Counted from the first letter of the stretch, positions 1 through 7,818 are shown. The stretch is 12,342 bases of DNA from an uncultured Lachnospiraceae bacterium (GCA_905200565.1 CAJKKX010000023.1:1-12342); one strand, 5' to 3'. The notes: generated from the letters alone by a model not told the origin. A program made the numbers and translations.

Positions 1-1668
1 GAGCTGCACTGTATCGGTGCGACCACGCTTGACGAGTACCGCCAGTACATTGAGAAGGACGCGGCGCTGGAGCGTCGTTTCCAGCCGGTGCTGGTGGATG
101 AGCCGACCGTGGAGGATACCATTTCCATTCTGCGTGGTCTGAAGGACCGCTACGAGGTTTACCATGGCGTCAAGATCACCGACAGTGCTCTGGTGGCGGC
201 GGCAACGCTGTCTGACCGCTATATTTCCGACCGGTTCCTTCCGGATAAGGCGATCGACCTTGTAGATGAAGCGTGCGCGCTGATCAAGACGGAAATGGAT
301 TCCATGCCGACAGAGCTGGATGAGCTGCGCCGCCGCGTCATGCAGATGGAAATCGAGGAAGCGGCGCTGAAGAAGGAGACCGATAAGCTCAGTCAGGATC
401 GTCTGGCAAATCTGCAGAAGGAACTGGCGGAGCTGAAGGACGAATTTGCCAACATGAAGGCAAAGTGGGATAACGAGAAGAGCGCTGTGGAAAACCTGTC
501 GAAGCTGCGTGAGCAGATTGAAAATATGAATAAGGAAATCGAAAAGGCGCAGAGAAATTATGATCTGAACCGGGCGGCGGAGCTGCAATACGGCGAGCTG
601 CCGAAGCTCCAGCAGCAGCTTGCGGTGGAAGAAGCAAAGATTAAGAGCCAGGATCTGTCTCTGGTGCATGAAAGCGTGACAGACGAGGAGATCGCCAGAA
701 TCATTTCCAGATGGACAGGGATTCCGGTGGCGAAACTGACGGAGGGGGAGAGAAGTAAGATTCTGCATCTGGACGACGAGCTGCACCAGAGAGTGATCGG
801 GCAGGATGACGGCGTGCAGAAGGTGACGGAGGCGATTCTCCGGTCGAAAGCAGGAATCAAAGACCCGACGAAGCCGATTGGTTCCTTCCTGTTCTTAGGG
901 CCTACGGGAGTCGGTAAGACGGAGCTGGCGAAAGCGCTCGCTGCCAGCCTGTTTGACGATGAACAGAATATGGTGCGCATTGACATGAGTGAATATATGG
1001 AGAAATACTCCGTGTCACGACTGATCGGAGCGCCTCCAGGATATGTGGGGTATGAGGAAGGAGGACAGCTCACGGAAGCAGTTCGCAGAAAGCCGTACTC
1101 GGTCGTATTGTTTGACGAGATCGAAAAGGCGCATCCGGATGTGTTTAACGTTCTTTTGCAGGTTTTGGATGACGGCCGTATTACCGATTCCCAGGGACGA
1201 ACCGTAGACTTTAAAAATACCATCCTGATTATGACTTCCAATCTCGGCTCCTCCTATCTGCTGGATGGAATTCAGGAGAATGGCGAGATCGAACCGGCAG
1301 CCGAAAAGATGGTGATGAATGATTTGAGAAATCATTTCCGGCCGGAATTTCTGAACCGTCTGGATGAGATTATTATGTTTAAGCCCCTGACGAAAGAAAA
1401 TATCGGAAGAATCGTAGATCTGATGATGGACGATCTGAATAAACGTCTGGCGGGGCAGGAGATTTCTCTGGAGTTGACGGAAGAGGCGAAGAGCTATATT
1501 ATAGAGGGAGGATATGATCCGACCTACGGAGCGAGACCGCTGAAGCGTTTCCTTCAGAAGAATGTGGAAACACTGGCCGCCAGGATGATTCTTTCCGGTG
1601 ACATTCAGGCGGAAGATACCATTCGGATCGATGTCCGGGATGGAAAACTGACGGCTGTGAGGAGGTAA
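1..1668 (+). CDS. clpB: ATP-dependent chaperone ClpB, 3' part (5' end outside window)
   Basis: Hsp104/ClpB-family AAA+ disaggregase, which threads aggregated proteins through a hexamer in the cytosol with help from DnaK. The reading frame is open from base 1, so 555 C-terminal residues are visible; full ClpB is about 860, so roughly 300 are missing upstream. In order: the end of the first nucleotide-binding domain (CIGATT sensor region, ALERRFQPV arginine-finger region, residues 5-31), a coiled-coil middle domain (about 100-215), and the second domain with Walker A GPTGVGKT (300-307), pore loop GYVGYEEGG (from 347), Walker B VVLFDE (368-373), a TSNLGS sensor 1 and a GARPLKR sensor 2 near the end. 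The long middle coiled coil separates ClpB from ClpC/ClpA. No frame damage is seen. Promoter and any CtsR or HrcA sites lie outside the window. Confidence 0.96.
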   Translation, partial: ELHCIGATTLDEYRQYIEKDAALERRFQPVLVDEPTVEDTISILRGLKDRYEVYHGVKITDSALVAAATLSDRYISDRFLPDKAIDLVDEACALIKTEMDSMPTELDELRRRVMQMEIEEAALKKETDKLSQDRLANLQKELAELKDEFANMKAKWDNEKSAVENLSKLREQIENMNKEIEKAQRNYDLNRAAELQYGELPKLQQQLAVEEAKIKSQDLSLVHESVTDEEIARIISRWTGIPVAKLTEGERSKILHLDDELHQRVIGQDDGVQKVTEAILRSKAGIKDPTKPIGSFLFLGPTGVGKTELAKALAASLFDDEQNMVRIDMSEYMEKYSVSRLIGAPPGYVGYEEGGQLTEAVRRKPYSVVLFDEIEKAHPDVFNVLLQVLDDGRITDSQGRTVDFKNTILIMTSNLGSSYLLDGIQENGEIEPAAEKMVMNDLRNHFRPEFLNRLDEIIMFKPLTKENIGRIVDLMMDDLNKRLAGQEISLELTEEAKSYIIEGGYDPTYGARPLKRFLQKNVETLAARMILSGDIQAEDTIRIDVRDGKLTAVRR

Positions 1669-1670
1669 AC

Positions 1671-1844
1671 ATGATACCCAAAGATCCGATGATACTCTTG
1701 AGCTATGTCAACACCCAGCTCCGGGATCATTATGCTTCGCTGGCAATGCTCTGTGCGGAGCTGGAAATCAATCAGGAAGAGCTGGTGGAGCAGATGAAAA
1801 AGATTGATTATCAGTACGATGAGAGGCAAAACCGGTTTGTGTGA
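1671..1844 (+). CDS. DUF4250 family small protein
   Basis: A 57-residue protein starting MIPKDPMILLSYVNTQLRD and ending DERQNRFV. The MIPKDP start, the LLSxVNTxLRD stretch and the acidic middle followed by IDYxYDE match my memory of DUF4250, a small cytosolic family of unknown function common in Clostridia. No signal peptide or membrane segment is seen. The start is fixed by GGAGG at 1661-1665, which lies in the last codons of clpB; the ATG comes two bases after the clpB stop, so the two genes are probably co-transcribed and translationally coupled. Function is unknown, and the link to ClpB is positional only. Confidence 0.85.
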   Translation: MIPKDPMILLSYVNTQLRDHYASLAMLCAELEINQEELVEQMKKIDYQYDERQNRFV

Positions 1845-1897
1845 AGAAAACGCCGGGAGGGATGCCTGAGCCATAAGGCTCAGCAGCTCTCCCGGCG
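1844..1897 (-). terminator. Rho-independent terminator of the LacI-family gene
   Basis: Read on the minus strand, a perfect 9-bp outer stem (CGCCGGGAG 1851-1859 with CTCCCGGCG 1889-1897) encloses a second 7-bp hairpin (CTGAGCC 1866-1872, loop ATAA, GGCTCAG 1877-1883). It is followed on the minus strand by TTTTCTT (complement of 1844-1850). The right arm lies inside the last codons of the repressor gene. On the plus strand the hairpin is not followed by a T run, so it probably terminates clpB/DUF4250 transcripts less well. Confidence 0.8.
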
Positions 1898-2860
1898 AAT
1901 CAGCCTGGGCGGAAATTCCACCCGCATCATCTCCGTATGCCCGTGGTTTATCCGGTCGAGCAGAATCTTGACCGCCATTTTTCCCATGTCCTCTTTGGGA
2001 ATATTGACCGTGGTAAGAAGAGGGGAAACCTCCTGGGCGGACTGGATATTATCGATCGAGATGAGATCCATACGAGGTTTGAGTTTCTCTTCCGCAAAAG
2101 CACGGACGGCTCCAAGCGCCGTGGCGTCATTTGCGCAGAAAACGGCTTGCAGTTCCCCACGTTCCAGAATTTGTTTCATGGCCTGATACCCGGCCTCTTC
2201 GGTCTGGTCGGTAGGATATATGGAGGAGTAGTCCAGGGGCAGACGGCGTCTGATCAGGGAATCGCAGTATCCCACATACCGAACCTCATAGGAACAGTCC
2301 CCGATGTAGCCAATTTTTTCATGGCCTTTGCCAATCAGGTAATTCATGGCCAGGGACGCCGCTTCCTGACCGTCGCAAATGACTTCGTCGATTTCGAAAT
2401 CGGTGGGGTTCCGGTCGATGGCGACAATATTTCTGGTGATCTTCTGAATGCCGCTTAAGAAACTTTCTGAACTTCTTCCCAGGATGATAAATCCGTCCGC
2501 ATGAGGGATTTCTCTTTTTCTAAATTCTCCGGCAGTAAAAAAATCGGAAAGGATACATCCGTTTGCAAAGACTTCCTGTTCCACGCTTCGGAAAAGCTCG
2601 GCAAAAAACGGGTCTTTTGTCAGAGAATCAAATCTTCCAAGTACTACGGCCAGTTTCCGGGCGGGGTGTGCAGGGGCTTTTTGTTTTCCCCGCTGGAGAT
2701 TTCTGGCATTTTCGTTTGGGACATAGTGAATTTTTTCTGCTGCCGCCCAGATTTTGTTTTTCAGATCAGCGGATGCACAGTTATAGTTTTTATTATTCAG
2801 AACTCTGGAGACAGTGGAGACGGACACCCCTGTCATCTCTGCAATTCTCTTTAATGACAT
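1880..2860 (-). CDS. LacI-family transcriptional regulator
   Basis: A 326-residue LacI/GalR-type repressor, about the usual length. Residues 3-26 (LKRIAEMTGVSVSTVSRVLN) form the N-terminal helix-turn-helix, and VPNENARNL (about 47-55) is the hinge helix that enters the minor groove. From about residue 68 on it has the periplasmic-binding-protein-like effector and dimer domain, with VAIDRNP, GHEKIGYIG, AVFCANDATALGAVRAF and TTVNIPKEDMGKMA, all typical of the family. The ATG has a strong AGGAGGT (2867-2873 on the plus strand) at good distance. The gene is divergent from the ABC importer and convergent with clpB. A LacI-type operator with central CG lies 30 bases upstream, so autoregulation or control of the importer is likely (inference). 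The effector is unknown; most relatives sense sugars, which would be unusual beside an SsuA-like importer. Confidence 0.93.
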   Translation of the reverse strand: MSLKRIAEMTGVSVSTVSRVLNNKNYNCASADLKNKIWAAAEKIHYVPNENARNLQRGKQKAPAHPARKLAVVLGRFDSLTKDPFFAELFRSVEQEVFANGCILSDFFTAGEFRKREIPHADGFIILGRSSESFLSGIQKITRNIVAIDRNPTDFEIDEVICDGQEAASLAMNYLIGKGHEKIGYIGDCSYEVRYVGYCDSLIRRRLPLDYSSIYPTDQTEEAGYQAMKQILERGELQAVFCANDATALGAVRAFAEEKLKPRMDLISIDNIQSAQEVSPLLTTVNIPKEDMGKMAVKILLDRINHGHTEMMRVEFPPRLIRRESC

Positions 2861-2889
2861 ATCAGAACCTCCTGTTGTGATTTTTCTTG

Positions 2890-2903
2890 TGAAATCGTTT
2901 GCT
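2890..2903. promoter_or_regulatory. Probable LacI-type / cre-like operator
   Basis: TGAAATCGTTTGCT fits the catabolite-responsive element consensus TGNAANCGNWNNCW at every fixed position and is an imperfect palindrome around the central CG typical of LacI/GalR/CcpA operators. It lies between the repressor start and the importer promoter, so its own gene product or CcpA could bind. Which protein binds is inference. Confidence 0.55.
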
Positions 2904-2906
2904 TAA

Positions 2907-2931
2907 AAATCAGTTGACCCTACCCTGATTT
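2907..2931. repeat. Inverted repeat across the -35 box of the ABC operon promoter
   Basis: AAATCAG (2907-2913) and CTGATTT (2925-2931) are perfect 7-bp inverted arms separated by 11 bases, and the spacer begins with the TTGACC -35 box. The position suits an operator for a second regulator, but no binding protein can be assigned. Confidence 0.4.
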
Positions 2932-2942
2932 GACGTTATTAT
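2914..2942 (+). promoter_or_regulatory. Sigma-A-type promoter of the ABC importer operon
   Basis: TTGACC (2914-2919), a 17-base spacer and TATTAT (2937-2942), each five of six to consensus. It lies about 50 bases before the lipoprotein start at 2994 and just downstream of the LacI-type site. Confidence 0.6.
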
Positions 2943-2993
2943 CTACAATATAAAAAAAATAAAGCAGAAATGCAAGGTGAATCGGAGGGTTTT

Positions 2994-4001
2994 ATGAAAA
3001 AATGTATTGCAAGCGTTTGCATGATGATTGGAGCACTCGTTCTGGCGACGGGATGCGGCGCACAAAAAGAAGCGAGCAGCAAGGTTCGTATGGCATGTTT
3101 TCCGAATATTACACATGCACAGGCATTGGTGATGAAAAATCAGGGTATGTTAGAAGAGAAGCTTGGAGAGGATTATGAGGTGTCCTGGACGACTTTTACG
3201 GCGGGATCTTCTGAAGTAGAAGCATTTTTTGCAGGAGAGATCGACATGGGATATATCGGGCCGGTTCCTGCGGTAAACGGAAATGTAAAATCAGACGGTG
3301 ATATTACCGTGATTGCGAATGCCGCCGACGCGGGCGCTGTTCTGGTAAAAAGCGCGTCTCTGGACATCAGCTCTGTTTCCGAGCTGTCAGGGAAAACGGT
3401 AGCGATTCCGCAGATCGGAAACACACAGCATCTCTGTCTGTTAAATCTTCTTTCAGAAAACGGGCTTGCGCCGGTTTCCGAGGGAGGAACCGTAGAGATC
3501 GTGGCGGTCGATAATTCCAATCTCCAGAACATGTTTGATCAGGGAACCGTGGACGCCGCTCTGGTGCCGGAGCCGTGGGGAACGATTCTGACGGCGACGG
3601 ATGAAGTCGATCTGCTTTTAGACTATCAGGATATTTATCTCGGTGGAAACTATCCGGTCGCTGTCGTGATTGTCCGAAATGAATTTATGGAAGAGAATCC
3701 TGAAGTGGTGAAAAAGTTCCTGGAGCTGCATCAGGAGGTTACCGATGAGATCAACCAGAATCTGGAGGGGTCGGTAGACGCGATGATCGATGAAATACAA
3801 TCTCTGACAGGAAATGAGTATGAAAAAGACACAGTGCTTGGCGCTTTTTCCAGAACAAATGTTACGACAAAATTAAACGAAGAGGCATTAAACGCTTTTG
3901 CACAGACATCCTATGAGCAGGGCTTCATCACGGCGCTGCCGAAAGAGGGATTTGTAGATACTTCCATTCTGGAAGGATTATCCGGCGGTGACAAAGAATA
4001 G
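2994..4001 (+). CDS. ABC importer substrate-binding lipoprotein, SsuA/TauA/NMT1-like
   Basis: A 335-residue lipoprotein that would capture a substrate outside the membrane for the ATPase and permease encoded next. MKK, a hydrophobic stretch and LATGC give a lipoprotein signal with Cys21 as the lipidated residue. The mature part has the NMT1/SsuA pattern: FPNITHAQALVMKNQGMLEE, TAGSSEVEAFFAGEIDMGYIGPVPAV, SELSGKTVAIPQIGNTQH and ALVPEPWGTIL. Relatives bind aliphatic sulfonates, taurine, nitrate/bicarbonate or pyrimidines; the substrate cannot be decided here. No TPP riboswitch is visible upstream, which argues mildly against a thiamine-precursor role. The ATG at 2994 follows GGAGGG (2984-2989); an in-frame ATG at 2970 has no ribosome binding site. 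First gene of a three-gene operon. Confidence 0.9.
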   Translation: MKKCIASVCMMIGALVLATGCGAQKEASSKVRMACFPNITHAQALVMKNQGMLEEKLGEDYEVSWTTFTAGSSEVEAFFAGEIDMGYIGPVPAVNGNVKSDGDITVIANAADAGAVLVKSASLDISSVSELSGKTVAIPQIGNTQHLCLLNLLSENGLAPVSEGGTVEIVAVDNSNLQNMFDQGTVDAALVPEPWGTILTATDEVDLLLDYQDIYLGGNYPVAVVIVRNEFMEENPEVVKKFLELHQEVTDEINQNLEGSVDAMIDEIQSLTGNEYEKDTVLGAFSRTNVTTKLNEEALNAFAQTSYEQGFITALPKEGFVDTSILEGLSGGDKE

Positions 4002-4023
4002 ATAAATGCGGAGGACGCACGGC

Positions 4024-4806
4024 ATGGCATTAGAGATCAAAAATGTAAACAGAACGTTTGAGGGGTCTGAAAAAGAAACATTAAAAGACATTTCCCTGCA
4101 TATTGAAGAAGGGGAGTTTGTCTGTATCGTAGGGCCTTCCGGATGCGGGAAATCCACGATCCTGAACATTGTTGCGGGACTGGATCATCCCACAGGCGGA
4201 GAATTATACCTGGATGGAGAGAAGATCACGGGGCCGGGAGCGGACCGGGTGGTCATGTTTCAGGAGCATGCGCTTTTTCCCTGGCTGAATGTGCTGGAAA
4301 ATGTGAAATTCGGGATGCGGATGATGGGGATTCCGAAGGAAGAGCAGAGCCGGAGAGCAGAGCATTATCTGAAAATGGTGCAGCTATGGGATTTCCGGAA
4401 TTACCGCATTCATGAAATCAGCGGCGGTATGCGGCAGAGGACGGCGCTGGCGCGCGCATTGTGTCTGGACGGACCGGTGCTTCTGATGGACGAGCCGTTC
4501 TCAGCCCTGGATAAGCAGACGACAAACAAGCTCCGTGCGGATCTGGAGGAGATCTGGGAGGAGACTGGAAAGACGGTGCTTTTTGTTACCCACAGCGTGG
4601 AGGAAGCGGTATTTCTGGCAGACCGTATCGTGGTATTGTCAGACAATCCGGGCTGTATCAAGGAGATTTTTTCGGTTGATCTGCCCCGTCCCCGCTGCAA
4701 TGACGCCCCGGAGTTCCTGAAAATACGCCATAAGATTTTGAATTGTGTAGAAAGGGAGGTGGAGAAGTTTGCAAAAGAAGAATATGACCATGAAAAGGCT
4801 GAATAG
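4024..4806 (+). CDS. ABC importer ATP-binding protein, SsuB/TauB-like
   Basis: A 260-residue ATPase of the nitrate/sulfonate/taurine importer class. Walker A GPSGCGKST is at residues 37-45, the Q-loop MFQEHALFPWLNV around 80, the signature motif ISGGMRQR at 132-139 (in place of LSGGQ, as is common in this class), Walker B LLMDEP at 153-158, the D-loop SALD, and the switch histidine H190 in FVTHSVEEA. It should sit at the inner face of the membrane and drive the downstream permease. GGAGG (4010-4014) is nine bases before the ATG at 4024; an in-frame ATG at 4006 precedes that site and is unlikely. The gap to the lipoprotein gene is 22 bases, and the 3' end overlaps the permease gene by 38 bases. 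Intact. Confidence 0.93.
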   Translation: MALEIKNVNRTFEGSEKETLKDISLHIEEGEFVCIVGPSGCGKSTILNIVAGLDHPTGGELYLDGEKITGPGADRVVMFQEHALFPWLNVLENVKFGMRMMGIPKEEQSRRAEHYLKMVQLWDFRNYRIHEISGGMRQRTALARALCLDGPVLLMDEPFSALDKQTTNKLRADLEEIWEETGKTVLFVTHSVEEAVFLADRIVVLSDNPGCIKEIFSVDLPRPRCNDAPEFLKIRHKILNCVEREVEKFAKEEYDHEKAE

Positions 4807-5561
4807 CCTGCTGTTCATCGTTCTGCTCATTCTGTTATGGCAGATCGTGTATACGCTTGGAACGAGCGTGTTTGGAATTTGGAAATCTTATGCAATGCCC
4901 TCCCCGCTTGGAGTTGTGAGAAGTCTGGAACGTATGATTGAAAACGGCACGCTTTTAAAGGCGACGGCGTTCAGTATCCGCCGCGTACTTCTGGGGTTTG
5001 CGATTTCCCTTGTCGTGGGCGCTGCATTGGGAATTCTGATTTCAGCTTCCAATTATTTTAACCGGAATCTGAAGCCTCTTTTGAATGGAATTCAGTCGCT
5101 GCCGAGCGTCTGCTGGGTGCCGTTTGCGATTCTCTGGTTTGGACTGGGAGAGGCTTCTATCTTGTTTGTAGTCGTCATCGGTTCCACGTTCAGCGTGTCC
5201 CTTGCCATCGAGAATGCAATCCGCACGGTTCCTCCGATCTATGTGAAGGCAGCGCAGACAATGGGGGCGAAAAAGTGGCAGCTTTATAAAGAGGTCATCT
5301 GGCCGGCGGCTCTGCCTGGCGTACTGGCGGGGCTGAAACAGTCCTGGTCCTTTGCGTGGCGCGCGCTGATGTCCGGCGAAGTGATGTCCGCTTATGTGGG
5401 GCTGGGCTATACTCTGATGGCGGGACGCGACATGGCGGATATTAATCAGGTCATGGCAGCGTGTTTCATTGGCCTCGTTCGTGCTTGCGGTGGGGATGCT
5501 GGTGGATAAACTGGTTTTCTCGAATCTGGAGCATCATGTATTGAAAAAAAGAGGGCTGTAA
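4769..5561 (+). pseudogene. ABC importer permease, SsuC/TauC-like, frameshifted near its 3' end
   Basis: Membrane component of the importer (BPD_transp_1 family). It starts at TTG 4769, seven bases after GGAGGTG (4755-4761); ATGs at 4784 and 4790 are alternatives. Visible are a first helix (about 12-30), a helix at 75-95, a hydrophobic block at 112-145, and the EAA loop AAQTMGAKKWQLYKEVIWPAALPG (about 160-184) that contacts the ATPase. The frame runs to a stop at 5507-5509 (246 residues) and ends in an untypical tail, RACGGDAGG. Shifting by one base at about 5459-5466 gives VSLASFVLAVGMLVDKLVF and a natural end at TAA 5559-5561, as expected for the last helix and tail (about 263 residues). 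So one extra base separates the two parts. This is either a real mutation or an assembly error; the rest is well conserved. Confidence 0.8.
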
Positions 5562-5579
5562 GAAAAAAGATTTTATGTC

Positions 5580-5609
5580 AGGAGCTATCGGAAAGATGGC
5601 TCCTTTTTT
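5580..5609 (+). terminator. Rho-independent terminator after the ABC operon
   Basis: Stem GGAGCTATC (5581-5589) pairs with GATGGCTCC (5595-5603) with one G-T pair, around loop GGAAA, and is followed by six T (5604-5609). It lies 18 bases after the expected permease stop and isolates the importer operon from the next unit. Confidence 0.9.
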
Positions 5610-5623
5610 CGGTGAAAAAACAT

Positions 5624-5645
5624 ATCAAAAGAATCACATTTTGAT
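5624..5645. repeat. Short AT-rich inverted repeat upstream of the YwgA-like/HD operon
   Basis: ATCAAAA (5624-5630) and TTTTGAT (5639-5645) are 7-bp inverted arms with an 8-base spacer, 24 bases before the -35 box of the promoter at 5669. It could be an operator or chance in AT-rich DNA. Confidence 0.3.
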
Positions 5646-5668
5646 TTGATAAATACTTAAAAAAGTAA

Positions 5669-5697
5669 TTGACATAACAAAAACTATCTGATATAAT
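5669..5697 (+). promoter_or_regulatory. Consensus sigma-A promoter of the YwgA-like/HD operon
   Basis: TTGACA (5669-5674), exactly 17 bases, then TATAAT (5692-5697): both hexamers are perfect. This is the strongest promoter in the window. Transcription would begin near 5704, giving a leader of about 120 bases before the ATG at 5823. Confidence 0.85.
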
Positions 5698-5725
5698 TCG
5701 ATTGTGGAAAGTGGGAAAGTTTAAG

Positions 5726-5754
5726 TATACAAGGGGCAGTCTTTTCTGTATAAT
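5726..5754 (+). promoter_or_regulatory. Possible second, downstream promoter
   Basis: A second perfect TATAAT (5749-5754) lies 17 bases after TATACA (5726-5731), four of six to the -35 consensus. It would start a transcript near 5761 and give a shorter leader. Weaker evidence than the promoter at 5669. Confidence 0.35.
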
Positions 5755-5822
5755 AAGATATAGAGAAGTCTATGAACAGATAAAAATCATGGAATATAAA
5801 AATGGCGGAAGGAGGGACTGTT

Positions 5823-6302
5823 ATGGCGAATAAGTTTTTATTGCCGGTATATAAGAAGGTTTTTGACGAGCCATTTTCATATGGAAGTTTTGACGATCGG
5901 TTAAAAATGCAGAAGATGGTTTATCTTTTGCAGGAAGAAGGCGTAAATATTGGCCATTATGGATTTGACTGGTATAAGCATGGACCGTATTCGCAGGTTT
6001 TATTAGACGATATGTATATGGAAAATGGAAGCGCCTGTATAGAATTAAATTACACGCAGGAAGCAGAACAGCGCATTAAAAGATTAAAAGAAATTTTCAG
6101 TGATGAGGATGCGAAAGAAAAATATGGAATGAAAAACTGGACAGAATGTCTTGCTTCCATTCATTTTTTGAGGATGAAAGAAATGGGAAGCAATGCTTCG
6201 GAAGATGAAGTGCTTCAGGTATTGATGGACAGAAAGCCGCATTTAAATGATGCCGCTTTAAACAGAAGGGCTTATCATTTGATAGAGAAGTTGGCTATGT
6301 AG
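5823..6302 (+). CDS. YwgA-like / Panacea (DUF4065)-like small protein
   Basis: A 159-residue soluble protein with no signal peptide or membrane segment. Residues 26-37 (RLKMQKMVYLLQ) and 48-62 (FDWYKHGPYSQVLLD) resemble the KLQKxxYL...F.xYGPYSxxL pattern of Bacillus YwgA and, more loosely, the DUF4065/Panacea fold found in GepA-like proteins and some antitoxins. The second half is helical with WTECLASIHFL and DRKPHLND. The molecular function is not known. GGAGG (5811-5815) is seven bases from the ATG at 5823; an in-frame ATG at 5802 precedes it. First gene of a two-gene unit, ten bases ahead of the HD hydrolase; as I recall, ywgA and ywfO are also neighbours in B. subtilis. It is clearly more AT-rich than the flanking genes. 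The family call is by motif only. Confidence 0.7.
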   Translation: MANKFLLPVYKKVFDEPFSYGSFDDRLKMQKMVYLLQEEGVNIGHYGFDWYKHGPYSQVLLDDMYMENGSACIELNYTQEAEQRIKRLKEIFSDEDAKEKYGMKNWTECLASIHFLRMKEMGSNASEDEVLQVLMDRKPHLNDAALNRRAYHLIEKLAM

Positions 6303-6312
6303 GTGTTGGAAA

Positions 6313-7785
6313 ATGGCGATAAAATTTACGGATAAGATACTTGATAATGTACATGGATTTATTGAATATACCGATGCGGAGAAGGCCGTCATGGATACTT
6401 TGCTGTTTAAAAGATTGCAGAGCATTAAGCAGTTAAGCATTGCAAACTGGATTTTTCCGGGATCTGAACATACAAGGTATATCCACTCGTTAGGAGTCAT
6501 GCACATTGCGGATAAAATGGCCAAACAACTGGAGCTGCCGGATGAGGACAGAAAAATCATACGAATGGCGGGGCTGCTGCACGACATTGGGCATTATCCG
6601 CTTTCTCATGTATGTGAAACACCCTATAAAAAAGGCATGGAAAACTATCAGGAGGACAGTGTTTGCCAGGCGGTAAATAGTGATATAAAACGATATATAG
6701 AAAAATTTTCATTGCCGGTTGAGAAGGAATTTATGGTAGAAGCTATCGAAGGCCATCATGAATCGGTAGGGGCGGCTATTATTCGTACAGATTCCCAGAT
6801 AAAGAAAATCATCACAGAGGAATGTGGGGAAGCATCGATCGATATTATTTGCGATATGATTACGGGGAATGTAAAAAGACAGGACACAAATCCGCTATGG
6901 GTGCAGATTTTGCATTCAGAGATTGATGCAGACGGAATTGACTATATGATGCGCGATGCGGCTTTTGCGGGCACCGGATTTGGAAGCTTTGAAATGAATC
7001 AGTTAATCAGATGCCTGGAGAGAAGAGTGTACGATGGGAAAGAAATCTTATGTGTGAATGAAAAAGGAATTGCGGCAGCGGATCAATATCTCATAAATAA
7101 GTTTTTTTCGTATTCTCAGGTCGTTTTCAATAAGCATATTTCAAATCTGGAATGGATGGCGGAAATAATCGTTGACTGGATGTTGAAACAAAACGAACTG
7201 TTTCCAACAAAAGAAAACCTGTTAAAGCGATGGATCAATGCAAAGGGAAACTTTGACAATTATTTAAGCTTTACAGATAATTTCTTTTGGAAAGCGCTGG
7301 ATGAGATAAAAACATCTCCAACCAAATATTATGCACCGGAATATATTGTTGAATTAAGTAAGAAACTTTTAAATCACGAAGAGCTGCCTTTTATTGAGGA
7401 CAGTGAAATTAGAATCATTTCAAAAAACTCAGATGAAATAAAGAGGCATCTTTATGAGTCATTGATATATAAGGAATATATAAACAGTAATGATAAGGTT
7501 GTATTATGCAGTAAAAGACCAATGACAAAGCATGTTCCATACGGGAAATTTATCAAAAGCATAGAGGAAAACATAACGGAAGAATTGCAGGATGACAAAG
7601 AACAATATATAAAAGACAGGGTTCTTTCCCGGTATATGGAGGGAATTTGTGTCTGTAACAGCAGAGATGGGAAGATTCACCTTTTATGTGACGATGATAA
7701 ATCTTTAATGAAACAGCTCTATGGCACGAATTTGGTGATTTTCAGAGCATTTCAGTTTCCGTTAGTGGATAAAGGGAAGGAATAA
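6313..7785 (+). CDS. HD-domain phosphohydrolase, SAMHD1/YwfO-like (probable dNTPase)
   Basis: A 490-residue cytosolic HD-superfamily protein of the dGTPase/SAMHD1/YwfO group, whose studied members cleave dNTPs to nucleoside and triphosphate. Metal-site residues are visible: His58 in HTRYIHSLGVMH, His90-Asp91 in LLHDIGHYPLSH, and Asp207 in EIDADGIDYMMRD. His99 matches the catalytic His of the HGPFSH stretch in SAMHD1. Two differences stand out: Gly208 follows the metal Asp where relatives have Lys or Arg, and the expected HE motif reads QE (113-114). Residues from about 290 on are not recognised and may be regulatory or oligomerisation parts. At 490 residues it is somewhat longer than I recall for YwfO. 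It follows the YwgA-like gene by ten bases, with AGGTG at 6301-6305 as a modest binding site. Activity and substrate are inference. Sampled stretches are about 35-40 percent GC, unlike the neighbours. Confidence 0.85.
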   Translation: MAIKFTDKILDNVHGFIEYTDAEKAVMDTLLFKRLQSIKQLSIANWIFPGSEHTRYIHSLGVMHIADKMAKQLELPDEDRKIIRMAGLLHDIGHYPLSHVCETPYKKGMENYQEDSVCQAVNSDIKRYIEKFSLPVEKEFMVEAIEGHHESVGAAIIRTDSQIKKIITEECGEASIDIICDMITGNVKRQDTNPLWVQILHSEIDADGIDYMMRDAAFAGTGFGSFEMNQLIRCLERRVYDGKEILCVNEKGIAAADQYLINKFFSYSQVVFNKHISNLEWMAEIIVDWMLKQNELFPTKENLLKRWINAKGNFDNYLSFTDNFFWKALDEIKTSPTKYYAPEYIVELSKKLLNHEELPFIEDSEIRIISKNSDEIKRHLYESLIYKEYINSNDKVVLCSKRPMTKHVPYGKFIKSIEENITEELQDDKEQYIKDRVLSRYMEGICVCNSRDGKIHLLCDDDKSLMKQLYGTNLVIFRAFQFPLVDKGKE

Positions 7786-7818
7786 AAGAAATCCTATCCT
7801 TATTAATATGAATAAAGT

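Noticed and set aside
558..1241. Long minus-strand open frame opposite clpB
   Set aside because: It lies antisense to strongly conserved ClpB motifs, has serine/proline-rich composition typical of shadow frames, and no ribosome binding site or family match.
1937..2458. Plus-strand open frame of 173 codons within the repressor gene
   Set aside because: It is antisense to the effector domain of the LacI-family protein, whose frame is intact and recognisable.
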